Assembly (NCBI GenBank): GCA_003339415.1
Contig: PDHQ01000002.1
Location: forward strand, 580,090 to 644,089
DNA length: 64,000 nucleotides
Direction of reading: 5' to 3'
DNA from: Ophiocordyceps camponoti-saundersi (nom. inval.)
Lineage: Eukaryota > Ascomycota > Sordariomycetes > Hypocreales > Ophiocordycipitaceae
The notes below the pieces were generated by a model that was given only the letters and a program-made list of their open reading frames with translations, was not told where the DNA came from and ran no database searches. How positions within the stretch are numbered: the first letter of the stretch is position 1; each line of letters begins with the position of its first letter. This document shows, piece after piece, positions 52,534 through 64,000 of this stretch. The position numbers and the translations under genes are program-made.

Positions 52534-53413
52534 GATGATTGGGTGGGTGGTTCATGCTCGACAACCTCGGTCAGGGAAACGGCACGCCCTACGTACATAC
52601 CTACGTACGTACGGATACATACGTACATGACACATACATATACATATGTATGTATGTGTGCGTATGCGTTTGGAAAGACGGAGAGAGGTGCGCTCGCAGA
52701 TGGGGGTTTGAGAGGCTGCAATGCATATGCGATGTCAACTTGGAGGAGGATTCGCACCTACGGGGTTGTATGTATGTATGCACAAACATGCATGCATACA
52801 TATGTACATACATATGCACATCTCCATCTATAGATGCATTGGTACGCACATAGGTAATCTGATATGATATGTGATCCAATATGCATTAATATCCGGAGAT
52901 GCAACCACTTTACATTTATTTCCCGTACGATTCCCGCGTGATGGCTGGTAGGCAGGCAGGCAGGCAGGTAGGTTACTAGGCATGGACGGCTGGCGAGTTA
53001 CCGGCGGGATACTCGGTCGTTACTTGGGCTTTGCTTCTTCTTGCTTCCTTGTCTTGCCGGTGAGGAGAAACAGCGGCGGCGGGTTGTCGGAGGCAAAGGA
53101 CGTGTTGTGGTGTGTGAGTGTGAGGCGGAGATGGTGTGTCAGTGTGTGCGTGTCGGTTTGTGTCGGTTTGTGTCGGAGGAGTGTTGGTAAGGAAGGCTCT
53201 TGCATGCGTACAGTATGTATGTGAGTAGTAGGCAGGTAGGTAGCAGTTAGCTATGTATCTCGACATATATACACAGATACTACTTGAGAAGATAGATGGG
53301 AAGATATATGTAGATGTGTGTTCATACATACATACATACATAGATGTTCTCAACTATGCCAGGTCATACATAGGAGCCTGTCCCTCCCATCATGACTTGC
53401 CCATGATCTGCTT

Positions 53414-53446
<33 letters not shown>

Positions 53447-54624
53447 AGGCCTCCCCTTTTTCCCGTTTCCCCCAAAGAGAGCCGCCCCCCCACCACCCAG
53501 CGCAGGGANNNNNNNNNNTTGTTTGTTTTTTAATCAAAAAAAAAGAACATGTTTTGCACGTAGCCCGGGCCACAAAGGGGGCCCGCCCCCCCCCCCCTGA
53601 CCTTCCCCCTTTTCTCTTTCCCCCCCCCCCCCCCCCCCCCCTGCTCGAAATGTCTGACCTTATTCCTCGTATCCCTAGAAGAGAGCAGCTGCCAACCAAG
53701 CCAGTCAGGGATCATCCATGAGCCGCGCTTGGGTGGGGGGGGGGGAATGAATGAGGCGAGTGTCTATCCGTAGAACAGCTTTTTCCCCCTTAGCTTTGCT
53801 TTGTATGCTTGTTACGGCTTTCCCCCTTGAAGGTGTAGATCCGGATAATCGACGGACGGGAACGGGGGAAGCGGGGTGAGCGATAAGCGCGCTTATCGAG
53901 AAAAATCTCCATTCCTTTGAATCGACTTCATAACAAGTGACGAATACGGTGGATGGATGGGGGGATGGATGGATGACAGCTGCAGCCGCCACACACACAC
54001 ACACGCACACGCACACGCACAAGCTGCGGCTCACTGGCACAGCTATGCAGACCATCTCTGAAACAAGGGAAGGAGAAAACGTGTTGGGACGGTATGTATG
54101 TACGAGTCTGGTACGGACTTGGTACGACGACGCCGCTATCTCAGAGACGCATGGCTAGCTAGCAGCCGTGTTTCATGACAGGACTCGTCTCTCACTCTCT
54201 CACTCACTCACTCACTCACTCACTCACACTCACTCTCTTACTCTCCGTCTCCCCTATCCGTACCTCCCCCCCCCTCTCTCACTCTTCTCTCTCTTCCTCT
54301 CTACCCTCTCTCCCCTCTCTCTTCCGCTCTCCTCTCTCCTCTCCCCCTCTCCTCCTCTCCTCCTCTCCTCCTCTCCTCTCCTCTCTCTTCGAACACGCTT
54401 CTCTTTCTCCTCAGCCGCCGCCGCCCCCCGCTTCCTCGCGGCCGGCGTCCTGCGCCTCGGCCCCCCTCACCCACCCCCTCTCTCCTCTCACCTCTCTGGT
54501 CCCGCCATGCTTGGCCTCTCCTGACTCATCGTCTTGACACGACGTCTTTTCCCACTGCCTCCTCTCCGCAAGGGAACAGAAGGTCCTCGTTTCCTGCCTC
54601 TCCCCTTCCTCCCAATCGAGAGCC
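52534..54624. other. Intergenic, microsatellites, poly-C runs and a gap
   Basis: This 2.1-kb space holds TACA/GTAC repeats (about 52590-52660 and 52770-52830), GT-rich tracts, long poly-C runs with a 10-N gap, a CA run near 53987-54000, and a long CT-rich leader (54185-54400) before the gene at 54625. No gene is seen. Copies of TACGGATA at 52610 and TATCCGTA at 53765 and 54255 are present. Confidence 0.5.
53509..53518. other. Assembly gap (10 N)
   Basis: Ten unknown bases between two long C-rich tracts (from about 53416 and from about 53581). Confidence 0.95.
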
Positions 54625-56349
54625 ATGACGCCGTGGAACGGTGCCGTCTCTCGTGTCAGGCCCCGCTCCGAGCACAAGTCCATCCGGGGCCACATCTCGG
54701 GCCCCATGCCGATACCGGTTACCGGTCCCGTCGACGATGAACGTCCTAGGCCGGCCACTGCCTGGCGCGCCAGCCGGCAGCATAGTGAGCTCGGTGCGAC
54801 GGAGCAACCGACGACGACGGCCAGACGCAGCAAGTCGACGCTGAAATCCGCTCTCAACAGGCTGCTCGGTCGTAAGAAAAAGTCTACCTACTATACTGAC
54901 TCGGGCGTCCCTCCCGAGATGTCGGCTCAACATCATCGCAGTGTAAGTCGGCATTTTGCTCTGATATCAGGACGCCCGTTTCTCATCAACCCCACGCAGG
55001 ATCCCATGGGTGAGACCAGACCACCCAAGACAGTCGAGTCGAAACGGTCGGCCTCCCTCCCCGTCACGGAATTCGACCGCGCCTTGCGTTCCCATTCCAT
55101 CAGTCCCGAGGATGTTCTGGCCATCCGGAGCGCCGGGAGCTCGCTCAAGGCAGAGTCGAGGGCCCCCAGCAACAGGGCCGAGGCCTCAGACGCCACTTTG
55201 GCCCTGCTCCCTTGCGCCCACTCCGCGTGCAAGTCCACCGGTCTAGCACCGCGCCCTGCAAGCTCCCACGCCCGTCATCCCGGCCTGGCTAACTGGAGCG
55301 AGGATCCCGACGACATCGGCCGCGCCATCACCAGCGATTCTTCCGGCTGGAGGCGTCGATCTCGCAGCCTCTCCGCCGCGTTCCCCAGCTCCGACAGTGC
55401 CCTCATCAGCCCGGCCAGGAGAAGGAGCCATGACGTCTTCGCCTGGCGAGAGGGCTGCGACACCCGGGCCGCGACGCCACCCAGGTCTGGTAGCCTTCTT
55501 GACGTCGAGGACACGCTTGCTACTGTCCCCGCGGACGACAAGCTGGAGGCAACCGGTGACGAGCACTTCCCGGACTTCTCGCACGAAGCAGCCAGTCTCC
55601 ACATCACCGAGGCCGCCGGCTTCGACTTGCGCATCACCGACCTCGAGGCCCGCATGGCCAGGCTGGAGCACATCGTCGCCGAGCTGACGGAATCGCTGGT
55701 CAGGTTTGCCCCTCCGTCGGCGGACCTCGGCAACGGTTGGCTTCATGGTAGTGTTGTTGCCCCTGACGGGAAAAGAGATGAGCATTCAGACGTCACTGTG
55801 CCCTGCCACTCACTCACACAGGGATGGGATGCGTCCAAGTTGATCCACACGGCCGCCTATGCGGACGTGATCCCCATCTCTGACGACAGCCGGCCCCTTT
55901 CTCTGGCAACGGTGCGCGATAAGCACAACAAGAACGCCATAGGCCCCGGAGATTCCGCCGAGACCATCACGACGGACCACTACCTCACTCTCGTGGGCCT
56001 TCTGGAGACGGAGCGCTCCGCTCGCGAGATGCTCGAGGCTCAAGTCAGGAGCCTGGGCCATCAATTCTACATGGCGTCCAACCCAACGAGCCGGCCTTCG
56101 GGAGGATCGTCAGCCTTTGACCTGGACGAGGAGGAGGAGGACGGCGTTTCTAGGGGTAGAAACCGGGACGACTCCCTGACGGTGCGGAGCGAAGGTGGCA
56201 AGGCATCCAAAGGCGACGGTGCTTCGGATCCGACGGTCTTGAGGGAGGCGGCCCTCGCCATGCCCGTCTCGCGGCTGACGGCGGGCATACCGTCTTCTCC
56301 GGTGCAGCAACAGCAGCAGCAGCAACAACCACGTCGAGCTGTAGTTTGA
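54625..56349 (+). CDS. Unidentified Ser/Arg-rich protein with coiled coil
   Basis: The open frame encodes 574 residues. I do not recognise it. A basic N-terminal patch (TARRSKSTLKSALNRLLGRKKK) could bind membranes or nucleic acid. A long Ser/Pro/Arg-rich region follows. A predicted coiled coil lies near 337-361 (FDLRITDLEARMARLEHIVAELTESLV), another charged helix is near LVGLLETERSAREMLEAQVRSLG, and the tail ends in a Gln run. A likely intron at 54943-54999 (GTAAGT..GCAG, 57 nt, no in-frame stop) would shorten the protein to 555 residues. The start at 54625 follows a CT-rich leader. The layout resembles fungal cytoskeleton- or cortex-linked scaffold proteins, but that is a guess. Confidence 0.7.
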   Translation: MTPWNGAVSRVRPRSEHKSIRGHISGPMPIPVTGPVDDERPRPATAWRASRQHSELGATEQPTTTARRSKSTLKSALNRLLGRKKKSTYYTDSGVPPEMSAQHHRSVSRHFALISGRPFLINPTQDPMGETRPPKTVESKRSASLPVTEFDRALRSHSISPEDVLAIRSAGSSLKAESRAPSNRAEASDATLALLPCAHSACKSTGLAPRPASSHARHPGLANWSEDPDDIGRAITSDSSGWRRRSRSLSAAFPSSDSALISPARRRSHDVFAWREGCDTRAATPPRSGSLLDVEDTLATVPADDKLEATGDEHFPDFSHEAASLHITEAAGFDLRITDLEARMARLEHIVAELTESLVRFAPPSADLGNGWLHGSVVAPDGKRDEHSDVTVPCHSLTQGWDASKLIHTAAYADVIPISDDSRPLSLATVRDKHNKNAIGPGDSAETITTDHYLTLVGLLETERSAREMLEAQVRSLGHQFYMASNPTSRPSGGSSAFDLDEEEEDGVSRGRNRDDSLTVRSEGGKASKGDGASDPTVLREAALAMPVSRLTAGIPSSPVQQQQQQQQPRRAVV

Positions 56350-56808
56350 GGGGGAGAGACGACGTGTTGAGGAGGGCAGCCGAGGGAGCTTAATATAGTC
56401 CTTACACCATTGGTACGGGGCCAAATAGGAAGATGGTTCGATAGAAATCGGGGTAGAAGGTTGAACAGATGGATGATGGGAGAGGAGGAGTAAAGAACAG
56501 ACGATGTACTATATCATCTTTATATGCTGGACAGAGGACGGGCATAGATCTCTCCATCATCGATATGACGCGATAATATATAGTATGTATGTATGTGCAT
56601 GTGTTTTGTCTGTTGAGTCGAGCGAGGCAAGTTCAAGACTTGAAGCTGAGGAGAGACGAGAGACAGGGAGGGGTTTGGGTGATGTTTTGTATTTCTTCTA
56701 TTCAATGCCTTTTGCGAAATGATCCCCCCTTTTCACTCCCCTCTCTCCCAACCGACATTCACGCCGCATGATGCATATACATGAAAAAAACAACCACGAA
56801 GCTCGCCC
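56350..56808. other. Convergent 3' regions
   Basis: 459 bp between the stop of the 54625 gene and the stop of the mitochondrial peptidase gene, with no gene. Confidence 0.5.
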
Positions 56809-59292
56809 TCATACAGCAGCAGAAGACCCATCATCCTTAATCCCCCAACTACCAACAAGAGCCATAGACTCAGCATCACCAGCAGCAAGGCGCGCATCAT
56901 CGAGCGCATCAGCAAGACAAAGCCAAGGATCACGGGCGCCACCCCACCGAAGCAGGCTACGATCAAGCCTCTCGCCCGCCTCGCGACTAACAGCCGAAGC
57001 GTCAGCGCCAGCACGGAAGACGACGCGCCAGACGCGCTCGGCGAGGACGCGGTCGAAAAGGTAGGAATAGTATCCCGCTCCGTATCCGTGTAGGTGGCCG
57101 AAGAAGCCCTGCCATCTGGTTGAGGGGGGATCGACGGGCCCGTGGGCGAGACGGGAATGGATCTCGTGGAAGACGGCGGTAGAATCGAAGCCTGGACCTA
57201 CGTCTTTGGCGTGGTAGGCTTGGTCGACGAGAGCGAGGAGGATCTGATGCTCCGTCTCGAGGCCCTGGAAACGACGGGAGAGACGGAGCCTTTCGGAGAC
57301 GGCGTCGTGGCGCAGCGGGCGGTCCGTCTTCCAGTGGCGGGCGAAGAGGGATAGGACCGTCGGGTCGGAGGCGAAGTGCTCCATCAGCGTGGAAGGGAGC
57401 TCCGCGAAGTCGGTCGCGCACCGGGTGCCGGACACGTTCTGGAACCGAGTCCGGGCCAGGATCGAGTGCACGGCGTGGCCCATTTCGTGGAAGAGGGTTT
57501 CGACGCTGTGGTGCGATAGGAGCGCTGGTTCGCCCGAGTTGTCGTTTTTGGCGAAGTCGCAGACGAGGGCGATGGTGGGGAGTTGCATGACCGTGCCGTT
57601 GGTTGGAGAAGAGGAGGGGGAAGATGATGAAGAAGAAGAAGAAGAAGAAGAAGAAGAAGAAGAAGAAGAAGAAGAAGAAGAAGAAGAAGAAGAAGGAGAA
57701 GAGTGAGGAAACGACGATGAAGTCTCCATGCCGTCGTTCGCTGCCTGCTCGGCCGAGTCGAAGGAGACGTCGTCCATGTTGTTCATGTCGGCCGCCGCCT
57801 CCGACAGCTCTTGGGGCCCGATCTCGCGCGAGCAACGGACGGTGAAGTGGGCAGGGTTCGGCGACTTTTGCGGACGGTAGAAGAGGTCGCAGTAGAGGAC
57901 GGCGACTTGACGACCGTCGTCGGAAACGACGTCGAGCCGCTTGACGTCCGGATGCCACGTCTCGCCCGGCAGAGCCTCGCGCGGGACGAAGCGGACGCCG
58001 TAGAGCCGGTCTAGAAGCCGCGAGAGGCCTTGCATGACGGTGCCGACGGAGAAGAAGGAGGCCAGCTGGTCGTCGGCCGGAGGCCAGGACCGGCACCGCA
58101 TCTCCGCTCGGATCTTCTCCATGTAAAAGTCCCTGTCCCAGGCCTGCAGCTCGGCCGCTTGGTCGGCCTGCTGCTCACGTTTCTTGCGTCCCAACTCTGC
58201 CAGCTCATGACGCACCGTCGGCGCGTTGTGTCTCCGCAGAGCCATCAGGAACTCGTTGACGGCCGCCGGGGACCGGGCCATCATGCGGTCCTTGAGCGCC
58301 ATGTGACCGTAGCTCTCGAAGCCGGCCAGTCGAGAGAGCTCGGCCCGGAGCTCGAGCATGGATTCGAGAAGGGAAATTGTGCGTCGAGAGGCGGTACGTT
58401 GAGCTAGGAAAAGCTCGCGGCGCGTCTCCTCGTCGTGGACACTCTGCATGGCGGCTGCTGCCTCGGAGCCGGTGGTGGCGACGGAGATGAGCGATCGCTT
58501 CTTGAGCAACGCGGCCAGGCCGGGGTACAGGCCGTGGAAGCGGTGAGACGGAAGGGTCACCGTCTTCACCTCCGGTTCCATGTAGTGGACGAAGGAGGAG
58601 CCGATATCGCTGATGCGCGATGAAAGCTCGACGAAGCGGTCGCGGGATGCCTTGGGTAGGTTGACGGCCGACTTCATAAAGTCGAGCTTGAGCAGCGTTG
58701 CGACTGTACGCTCCTCTTCTGACCAGGCGGCCGTCACTTCCGGGCGCGAGAGGGCGATGCCCAGCTGATCGTTCAGTCCCGTCATGGTGTTGAGCTGGTT
58801 CATGTACTGGTAGACCATGGACCAGGCTTCGGCCGCGGCATGTTGGAAGCGGGCGTCGGGATGCGTCATACGGACGAAGTCTGAAAGATCAAGAACGCGA
58901 CAGAGAAGGTCGCTTAGTCGATCGAGATCCCTGACGAGAGCCTGATATTCGCTCGTCGTCGACGCTGCAAGCACCCGATGAACGATGACGGTCGCCTTTT
59001 CCAGGTTTCTGCGGGCGAAGACTAGGAATCCTTCCGGACAAGTCAAGTAGCGGTTCTTGAACAAGCCCTGACTCTTCCCGAGACCGAAATGAGTCGACGC
59101 CGTGCCCGAAGGCGGAGCGTCGAAGAGCTGACGCAGTACGGCATCGTCATGTCGGGAGCTGACAGCTCGGTCCGGCGGAGGCGACGGTGACTGCGTGGAA
59201 ACCGCTGCGGAGGCTGTAGACGAGAAGCGACGGAAGCAATTGGCGCAGACCCAGAGCCGACGAGAGGCCCAGGATCTGAGCATCTTTTCCAA
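56809..59292 (-). CDS. Mitochondrial intermediate peptidase (OCT1, M3 family)
   Basis: A single exon encodes 827 residues. A presequence with Arg and Ser (MLRSWASRRLWVCANCFRRFSS) is followed by GLFKNRYLTCPEGF, as in OCT1. The zinc site HEMGH is at about 602-606, in SVETLFHEMGHAVHSI, and downstream are FQNVSGTRCATDFAELPSTLMEHF and HGYGAGYYSYLFDRV, all conserved. The protein removes octapeptides from certain matrix-imported precursors. A run of about 30 serines (near 530-560), coded by a TTC/TCT-type microsatellite at 57630-57693, sits upstream of the catalytic site. A second ATG at 59283 would shorten it by three residues. Confidence 0.92.
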   Translation of the reverse strand: MEKMLRSWASRRLWVCANCFRRFSSTASAAVSTQSPSPPPDRAVSSRHDDAVLRQLFDAPPSGTASTHFGLGKSQGLFKNRYLTCPEGFLVFARRNLEKATVIVHRVLAASTTSEYQALVRDLDRLSDLLCRVLDLSDFVRMTHPDARFQHAAAEAWSMVYQYMNQLNTMTGLNDQLGIALSRPEVTAAWSEEERTVATLLKLDFMKSAVNLPKASRDRFVELSSRISDIGSSFVHYMEPEVKTVTLPSHRFHGLYPGLAALLKKRSLISVATTGSEAAAAMQSVHDEETRRELFLAQRTASRRTISLLESMLELRAELSRLAGFESYGHMALKDRMMARSPAAVNEFLMALRRHNAPTVRHELAELGRKKREQQADQAAELQAWDRDFYMEKIRAEMRCRSWPPADDQLASFFSVGTVMQGLSRLLDRLYGVRFVPREALPGETWHPDVKRLDVVSDDGRQVAVLYCDLFYRPQKSPNPAHFTVRCSREIGPQELSEAAADMNNMDDVSFDSAEQAANDGMETSSSFPHSSPSSSSSSSSSSSSSSSSSSSSSSSSSPSSSPTNGTVMQLPTIALVCDFAKNDNSGEPALLSHHSVETLFHEMGHAVHSILARTRFQNVSGTRCATDFAELPSTLMEHFASDPTVLSLFARHWKTDRPLRHDAVSERLRLSRRFQGLETEHQILLALVDQAYHAKDVGPGFDSTAVFHEIHSRLAHGPVDPPSTRWQGFFGHLHGYGAGYYSYLFDRVLAERVWRVVFRAGADASAVSREAGERLDRSLLRWGGARDPWLCLADALDDARLAAGDAESMALVGSWGIKDDGSSAAV
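57630..57693 (-). repeat. GAA/TTC triplet repeat coding a serine run in OCT1
   Basis: About twenty GAA units on the plus strand, read on the minus strand as TCT/TCC-type serine codons inside the mitochondrial peptidase. The frame stays open. Confidence 0.9.
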
Positions 59293-59747
59293 TGACGATT
59301 TTGCTTCACATGGAGAAGAGACTGAGTCAAGCGATAGCTATCGTAAAGGGGGTTGAAGTTGGGGAGGTGAGGGAAAAAAAAGGAATACGGCTTAGTCAGT
59401 AGGTATCGGCTCGGCCGTATATAAGGGCCGGCCCGCTCCGGACGACGTGTTCGGGCCGGCAGGTCGTTGCTTGCTTCCACCACGTCCGTCATGTTTTTCG
59501 AGGGTATTGATTTGAAGATGAAACGGTCAATGCGCTGTTTGATGGAAACTTGGCTGCTCTAGATCTAACTGTTATTCTCGTTATCCATTGACTATCCGTA
59601 AACATTTTTCTACCTGTAAAGACACGAGATATCCGAGGCTCTTATCACGTGATCTGAAAATAGAGCGCTCCCCAATTCACCGGTGCGCCTACTCTCGCTC
59701 CCCCCCATCAGGCACCCAACCTGTGTTCCTCCGCCAATAGACCGCAA
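59293..59747. other. Shared promoter region of two mitochondrial genes
   Basis: 455 bp lie between the divergent starts of OCT1 and the MICOS gene. A TATATAAG-like box is near 59418, and a TATCCGTA copy is at 59593-59600. No gene lies here. Confidence 0.55.
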
Positions 59748-60669
59748 ATGGCTGCAAGAGTGCTATTTCAAAGGGTGAGAAGCCTCTGCCGCCTTTCTAT
59801 TTTGTATCTAACAAATGCTCATTGAATAATTTAGCGCTCGACAGCGCCATTGGCCGCCCTCGCTCTCGCCAGCTTGGCTCTCACCCCGGCGACGGCCATG
59901 GCAGAGTCGCCCGCAGAGCTGCCAACCGACAAGGTTCGGGGCCTGGAATTCGCTCCCATCTTTCTTCCCGCTCGCGCAACAAGGCTGATGAGACAGAGAA
60001 CAGAGGAAACCAATCTACGACGACGTCTACCTGTCTACCACGAGCGGCAGCAGCGGGAGCCTCCTGCCGGCGACCAAGGCCTTACCGCTGGCGCCGACAC
60101 AAGCGCCGCAACAACAGAAGCTCGTCGAAGATGGAGAGGTCCGCTCTACAAGGCCGACGCCGACGGACCGGCTCGCCGTACAGATCGGCCGAGCACGCGT
60201 CTTCCTCCACCGGTACGCCGTCGCGGTCGAGGATAGGATCAACACCACCATGGACTCGGCCTTTCACCTCGAGCAGTCCTTCACCGACACCGTCGCCTCG
60301 CTGGCGCCTCCGCGTGGCAGCGGGGAGCGTCTTATGCCCGGCGCCATCTACGTCCTCGTTGCCGCCATGGCCGGCACCATCATGACCCGCAACCGCAACT
60401 TTATCCTCCGCGCTTCCGTGCCTTTGGCTCTGGGCATCGGTGCCGGTTGGGCTGTCTTGCCTCTGACTATGCGCAACGTCTCCGACCTGTCGTGGCGGTA
60501 TGAGCAGCGGTTCCCTGCCGTGGCTGATGCCCACGTCAAGCTGCGAGAAGGAATCCAGGATGGGATACGCTTGGCCAAGGCCCATAGCGAGCAGGGTGTA
60601 CGATATGTTGACAACAAGGTGACGGACGCCCGTGAGGCTGTCGAAGGTTGGGTAAAACAGGGAAAATAG
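59748..60669 (+). CDS. MICOS subunit of the Mic26/Mic27 (apolipoprotein O) type
   Basis: Three exons (59748-59774, 59835-59933, 60004-60669) join in phase to give 263 residues. The 9-codon first exon and the 33-codon second exon give a mitochondrial N-terminus with one hydrophobic stretch. The third exon continues with RKPIYDDVYL, as in fungal Mic26/27, a central helical region, and two membrane segments near the C-terminus, the second with a glycine motif (LALGIGAGWAVLP). MICOS shapes crista junctions in the inner membrane. The second intron has a weak donor (GTTCGG). The acceptor is set by the conserved RKPIYDD. It shares a promoter region with OCT1. Confidence 0.85.
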
Positions 60670-60903
60670 AGGAGCTCATCTTTCTCACAGCGAAGAGAAA
60701 TCGACGGAGGGGAGGGGCCATTGTCTCGTCATCTGATCTACATCTTTCACTCATGCTGCCTTTTTGTCCTCGATACTGACAATACTGTTGCCCAGCCTCC
60801 CCTTGCCCACACCCAGATGCCACCTTTTATTTTCTATGTTTTCACATACCCTAGTAGATGCTGCCATAGGCTCGTTGAAATGTTTGCCATTAAATAGTCA
60901 TCG

Positions 60904-62355
<1,452 letters not shown>

Positions 62356-62796
62356 TCAGTCAATTGTTATCCGACTGTGGCCCTTACTTGCCCACCTACA
62401 TACTTCGATGTGTGTTTCTCTGATGAATAGAGCCTGATAAACCGGAAACTCTCTTCTATCCTGATCAAAGGAGTCTATCGTGTAATTCAATTGATCAGGG
62501 TGTTGCGACGTTCTGTTAACTTTTGGTGATTCTTGCTAGGTGCCCAACTAAGAAGTACGGATAGCACGGCCTCACTTTCACCACTGCGACGCACAAGTGA
62601 TCCCCTTACAACAGTTCAAAAGCTGAACTTGGCGATGGAAAACTAAAGTAATCGAAGAAGAGTATCAAGTCTTAACGAAGAAGAAGAAAGAAGGGCCGTT
62701 ACATGGGGGGTTACATAGAAGCACTTACATACAGCATTGACGGCTGTCGGCGCCGGAACTAGAGAAATTTGGCTCCGTAGTCGGCACAGAGTCTTG

Positions 62797-62878
62797 ACCC
62801 TAACCCTTGACCGTATCCGATTGCTGAGGGCGGAAAGCCCGCGCAGGGGTCCCCGGAGATCGGTCAGGGTTAGGGTTC
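62797..62878. repeat. Small inverted repeat with telomere-like arms
   Basis: Left arm CCCTAACCCTTGACCG and right arm CGGTCAGGGTTAGGG can pair with one mismatch around a loop of about 48 bases. Confidence 0.6.
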
Positions 62879-63315
62879 TCCTTTTGAGTTGATATCCCAT
62901 GTATGTACGTTTCCGGACATATGTAAGTTCGACCCCCGAGTCATTTTATACGGAGTCGTATTAACTATAGCAAAGGTATCCTGGGGATGAAAGGGCAGGG
63001 ATTCTGCCTTTGTCTATTTGTGTATGGACATGTGCGTGGATTGTACGGATACACACGGAAAAGCGATATCTGCTGCAACTGCAAAGGCCCAGCCTTCATC
63101 TTGGATTCATCCTATTGCGAGAATCCCGCGGAGCCTCGTCAGGATCGCCTGGGTAGTGCGTTTGCGAGTACATACAGATGAATACGAGGCCATGGGCACA
63201 TGAGTCTGTGAAGCAGGGGACCTCCTTCTTTTCTCATGGAGGGAATCCGCCATACAAGAGATGTAAAGGGGCATGTTGAACAAGCACACATTGCTTTCCG
63301 TAACCTGAAAATAGG

Positions 63316-63321
63316 TATAAG
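63316..63321 (+). promoter_or_regulatory. TATA-like box of the 63430 gene
   Basis: A TATAAG sequence 114 bases before the ATG, followed by CT-rich sequence. Confidence 0.45.
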
Positions 63322-63429
63322 TACAACAATCTTCCCTACGTGCGATTTCTTCTTGCAAGCTTTTCTTCTCATAAACATTCACCGACCACATCCAGCGCCT
63401 TTGCTCCCTTCAACTTTTACATCATCACC

Positions 63430-64000
63430 ATGAGGACTTCAGTAATTATTCATGTGGTTGTTGCTCTTACCGGACTAGCTATAGCCAGTCCGGTGCCGGA
63501 TAGACAGCTTGCTCGCCGAGCTCTTGGACTTGATCGGCTCCCTAAATTTTTTGGTCGCAGAGTCCGGGGCCAACGATTTGACAATAATCCAGGTAGGCGA
63601 AGATGGGGGCGAAACGACGTGAGTGACAAGAGAAGCCGGGATCTAATCTTTCCTCATCGGCAGACTTTGATACATCGAATAACCTCGAAGATTTCGAATT
63701 CGACCGGGTTGAGGAAGACAAAAGACTTCACGATGCAATGGAAGCCGAATTGGAACGAGAATTGCAACAACTTGGAGGAGATTACGTTAGGTCAAAACAA
63801 AAATCGAAAATCTTGGGCAAGATGTTGGAAAAATACTGCCAACTGGATCCCAAAGACATGTTCGTTGGAGATATCATCAGGTTCACTGACCGTAAGCAAG
63901 AATGCGACAACACCGTTTTACATCTCTGGAGAAAAATCAACAAGATCATGAATATTCCATGCTCGTCGCCGAATTGTCAGGTACGACGCTGCAGTACTGC
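63430..64000 (+). CDS. Secreted protein, C-terminus cut by the window edge
   Basis: Exon 1 (63430-63592) and exon 2 (from 63664) join in phase over a 71-nt intron (GTAGGC..CAG). The first 20 residues are a signal peptide (MRTSVIIHVVVALTGLAIAS). Basic and dibasic sites follow (RQLARRALG), then a second exon of at least 105 codons that is mostly helical and charged, with four cysteines near its end. A donor-like CAG|GTACGA lies at 63980-63981, so another intron may follow. The total visible length is at least 159 residues. No family is recognised. A secreted effector-like role is inference, and the gene is incomplete here. Confidence 0.7.

Noticed and set aside
57002..58096. 364-codon open frame overlapping OCT1
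   Set aside because: Same-strand shadow frame in GC-rich DNA, with Arg/Pro-rich nonsense and a Phe run where OCT1 has serines.

Overview
This window is nuclear DNA of a filamentous ascomycete (Pezizomycotina, most likely a Sordariomycete). The evidence is short introns of about 50-230 nt with GT..AG borders, gene families typical of such fungi (a CRH-type cell-wall transglycosylase, an Msn2/4-type zinc-finger factor, an LSD1 with SWIRM and HMG domains), small secreted cysteine-containing proteins, CT-rich leaders, and one AT-rich transposon relic that looks RIP-mutated. Gene models were built by hand from the sequence, with exons joined so that reading phase and family conservation agree. Three 10-N gaps sit among very long C/G homopolymers.

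Layout. 1-3.0 kb: two small secreted proteins, the second visible only after splicing. 3.4-4.7 kb: membrane-anchored alpha/beta hydrolase. 5.1-9.9 kb (minus): 11-exon full-size ABC-B transporter. 12.1-13.5 kb: unidentified protein with a PP1-docking-like motif. 14.2-15.7 kb (minus): CaMK. 16.7-17.3 kb: UBE2W-like E2. 18.2-20.4 kb: VPS33. 21.0-24.4 kb: LSD1-like amine oxidase. 24.6-25.8 kb (minus): ATP synthase gamma. 26.5-29.7 kb: DNA topoisomerase I. 30.5-31.8 kb (minus): CRH/GH16 enzyme. 31.8-41.5 kb: a 9.8 kb gene-free, microsatellite-rich stretch upstream of an Msn2/4-like zinc-finger factor (41.5-43.3 kb). 45.36-45.80 kb: a 439-bp AT-rich hAT-like element with perfect ends. 46.0-48.5 kb: diphthine-ammonia ligase. 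48.8-49.8 kb: DUF202 membrane protein. 50.1-52.5 kb: Hcs1/SMUBP2-like helicase. 54.6-56.3 kb: unidentified Ser-rich protein. 56.8-59.3 kb (minus): mitochondrial intermediate peptidase, divergent from a MICOS Mic26/27-type protein at 59.7-60.7 kb. 60.9-62.2 kb (minus): tRNA-dihydrouridine synthase 2. 63.4 kb-end: a secreted protein cut by the window edge.

Most genes are housekeeping and form no biosynthetic cluster. The main themes are mitochondrial function (ATP synthase gamma, OCT1, MICOS), DNA topology and helicase work (TOP1, Hcs1), and translation-related modification (DPH6, DUS2). Secreted effector-like genes lie at both ends. I did not find a convincing new multi-gene system. The most notable unexplained signals are the intergenic 8-mer TATCCGTA/TACGGATA (at least 20 copies), the intact-ended hAT-like relic, the spliced six-cysteine secreted protein, and the very long leader region with a uORF ahead of the Msn2/4-like gene.
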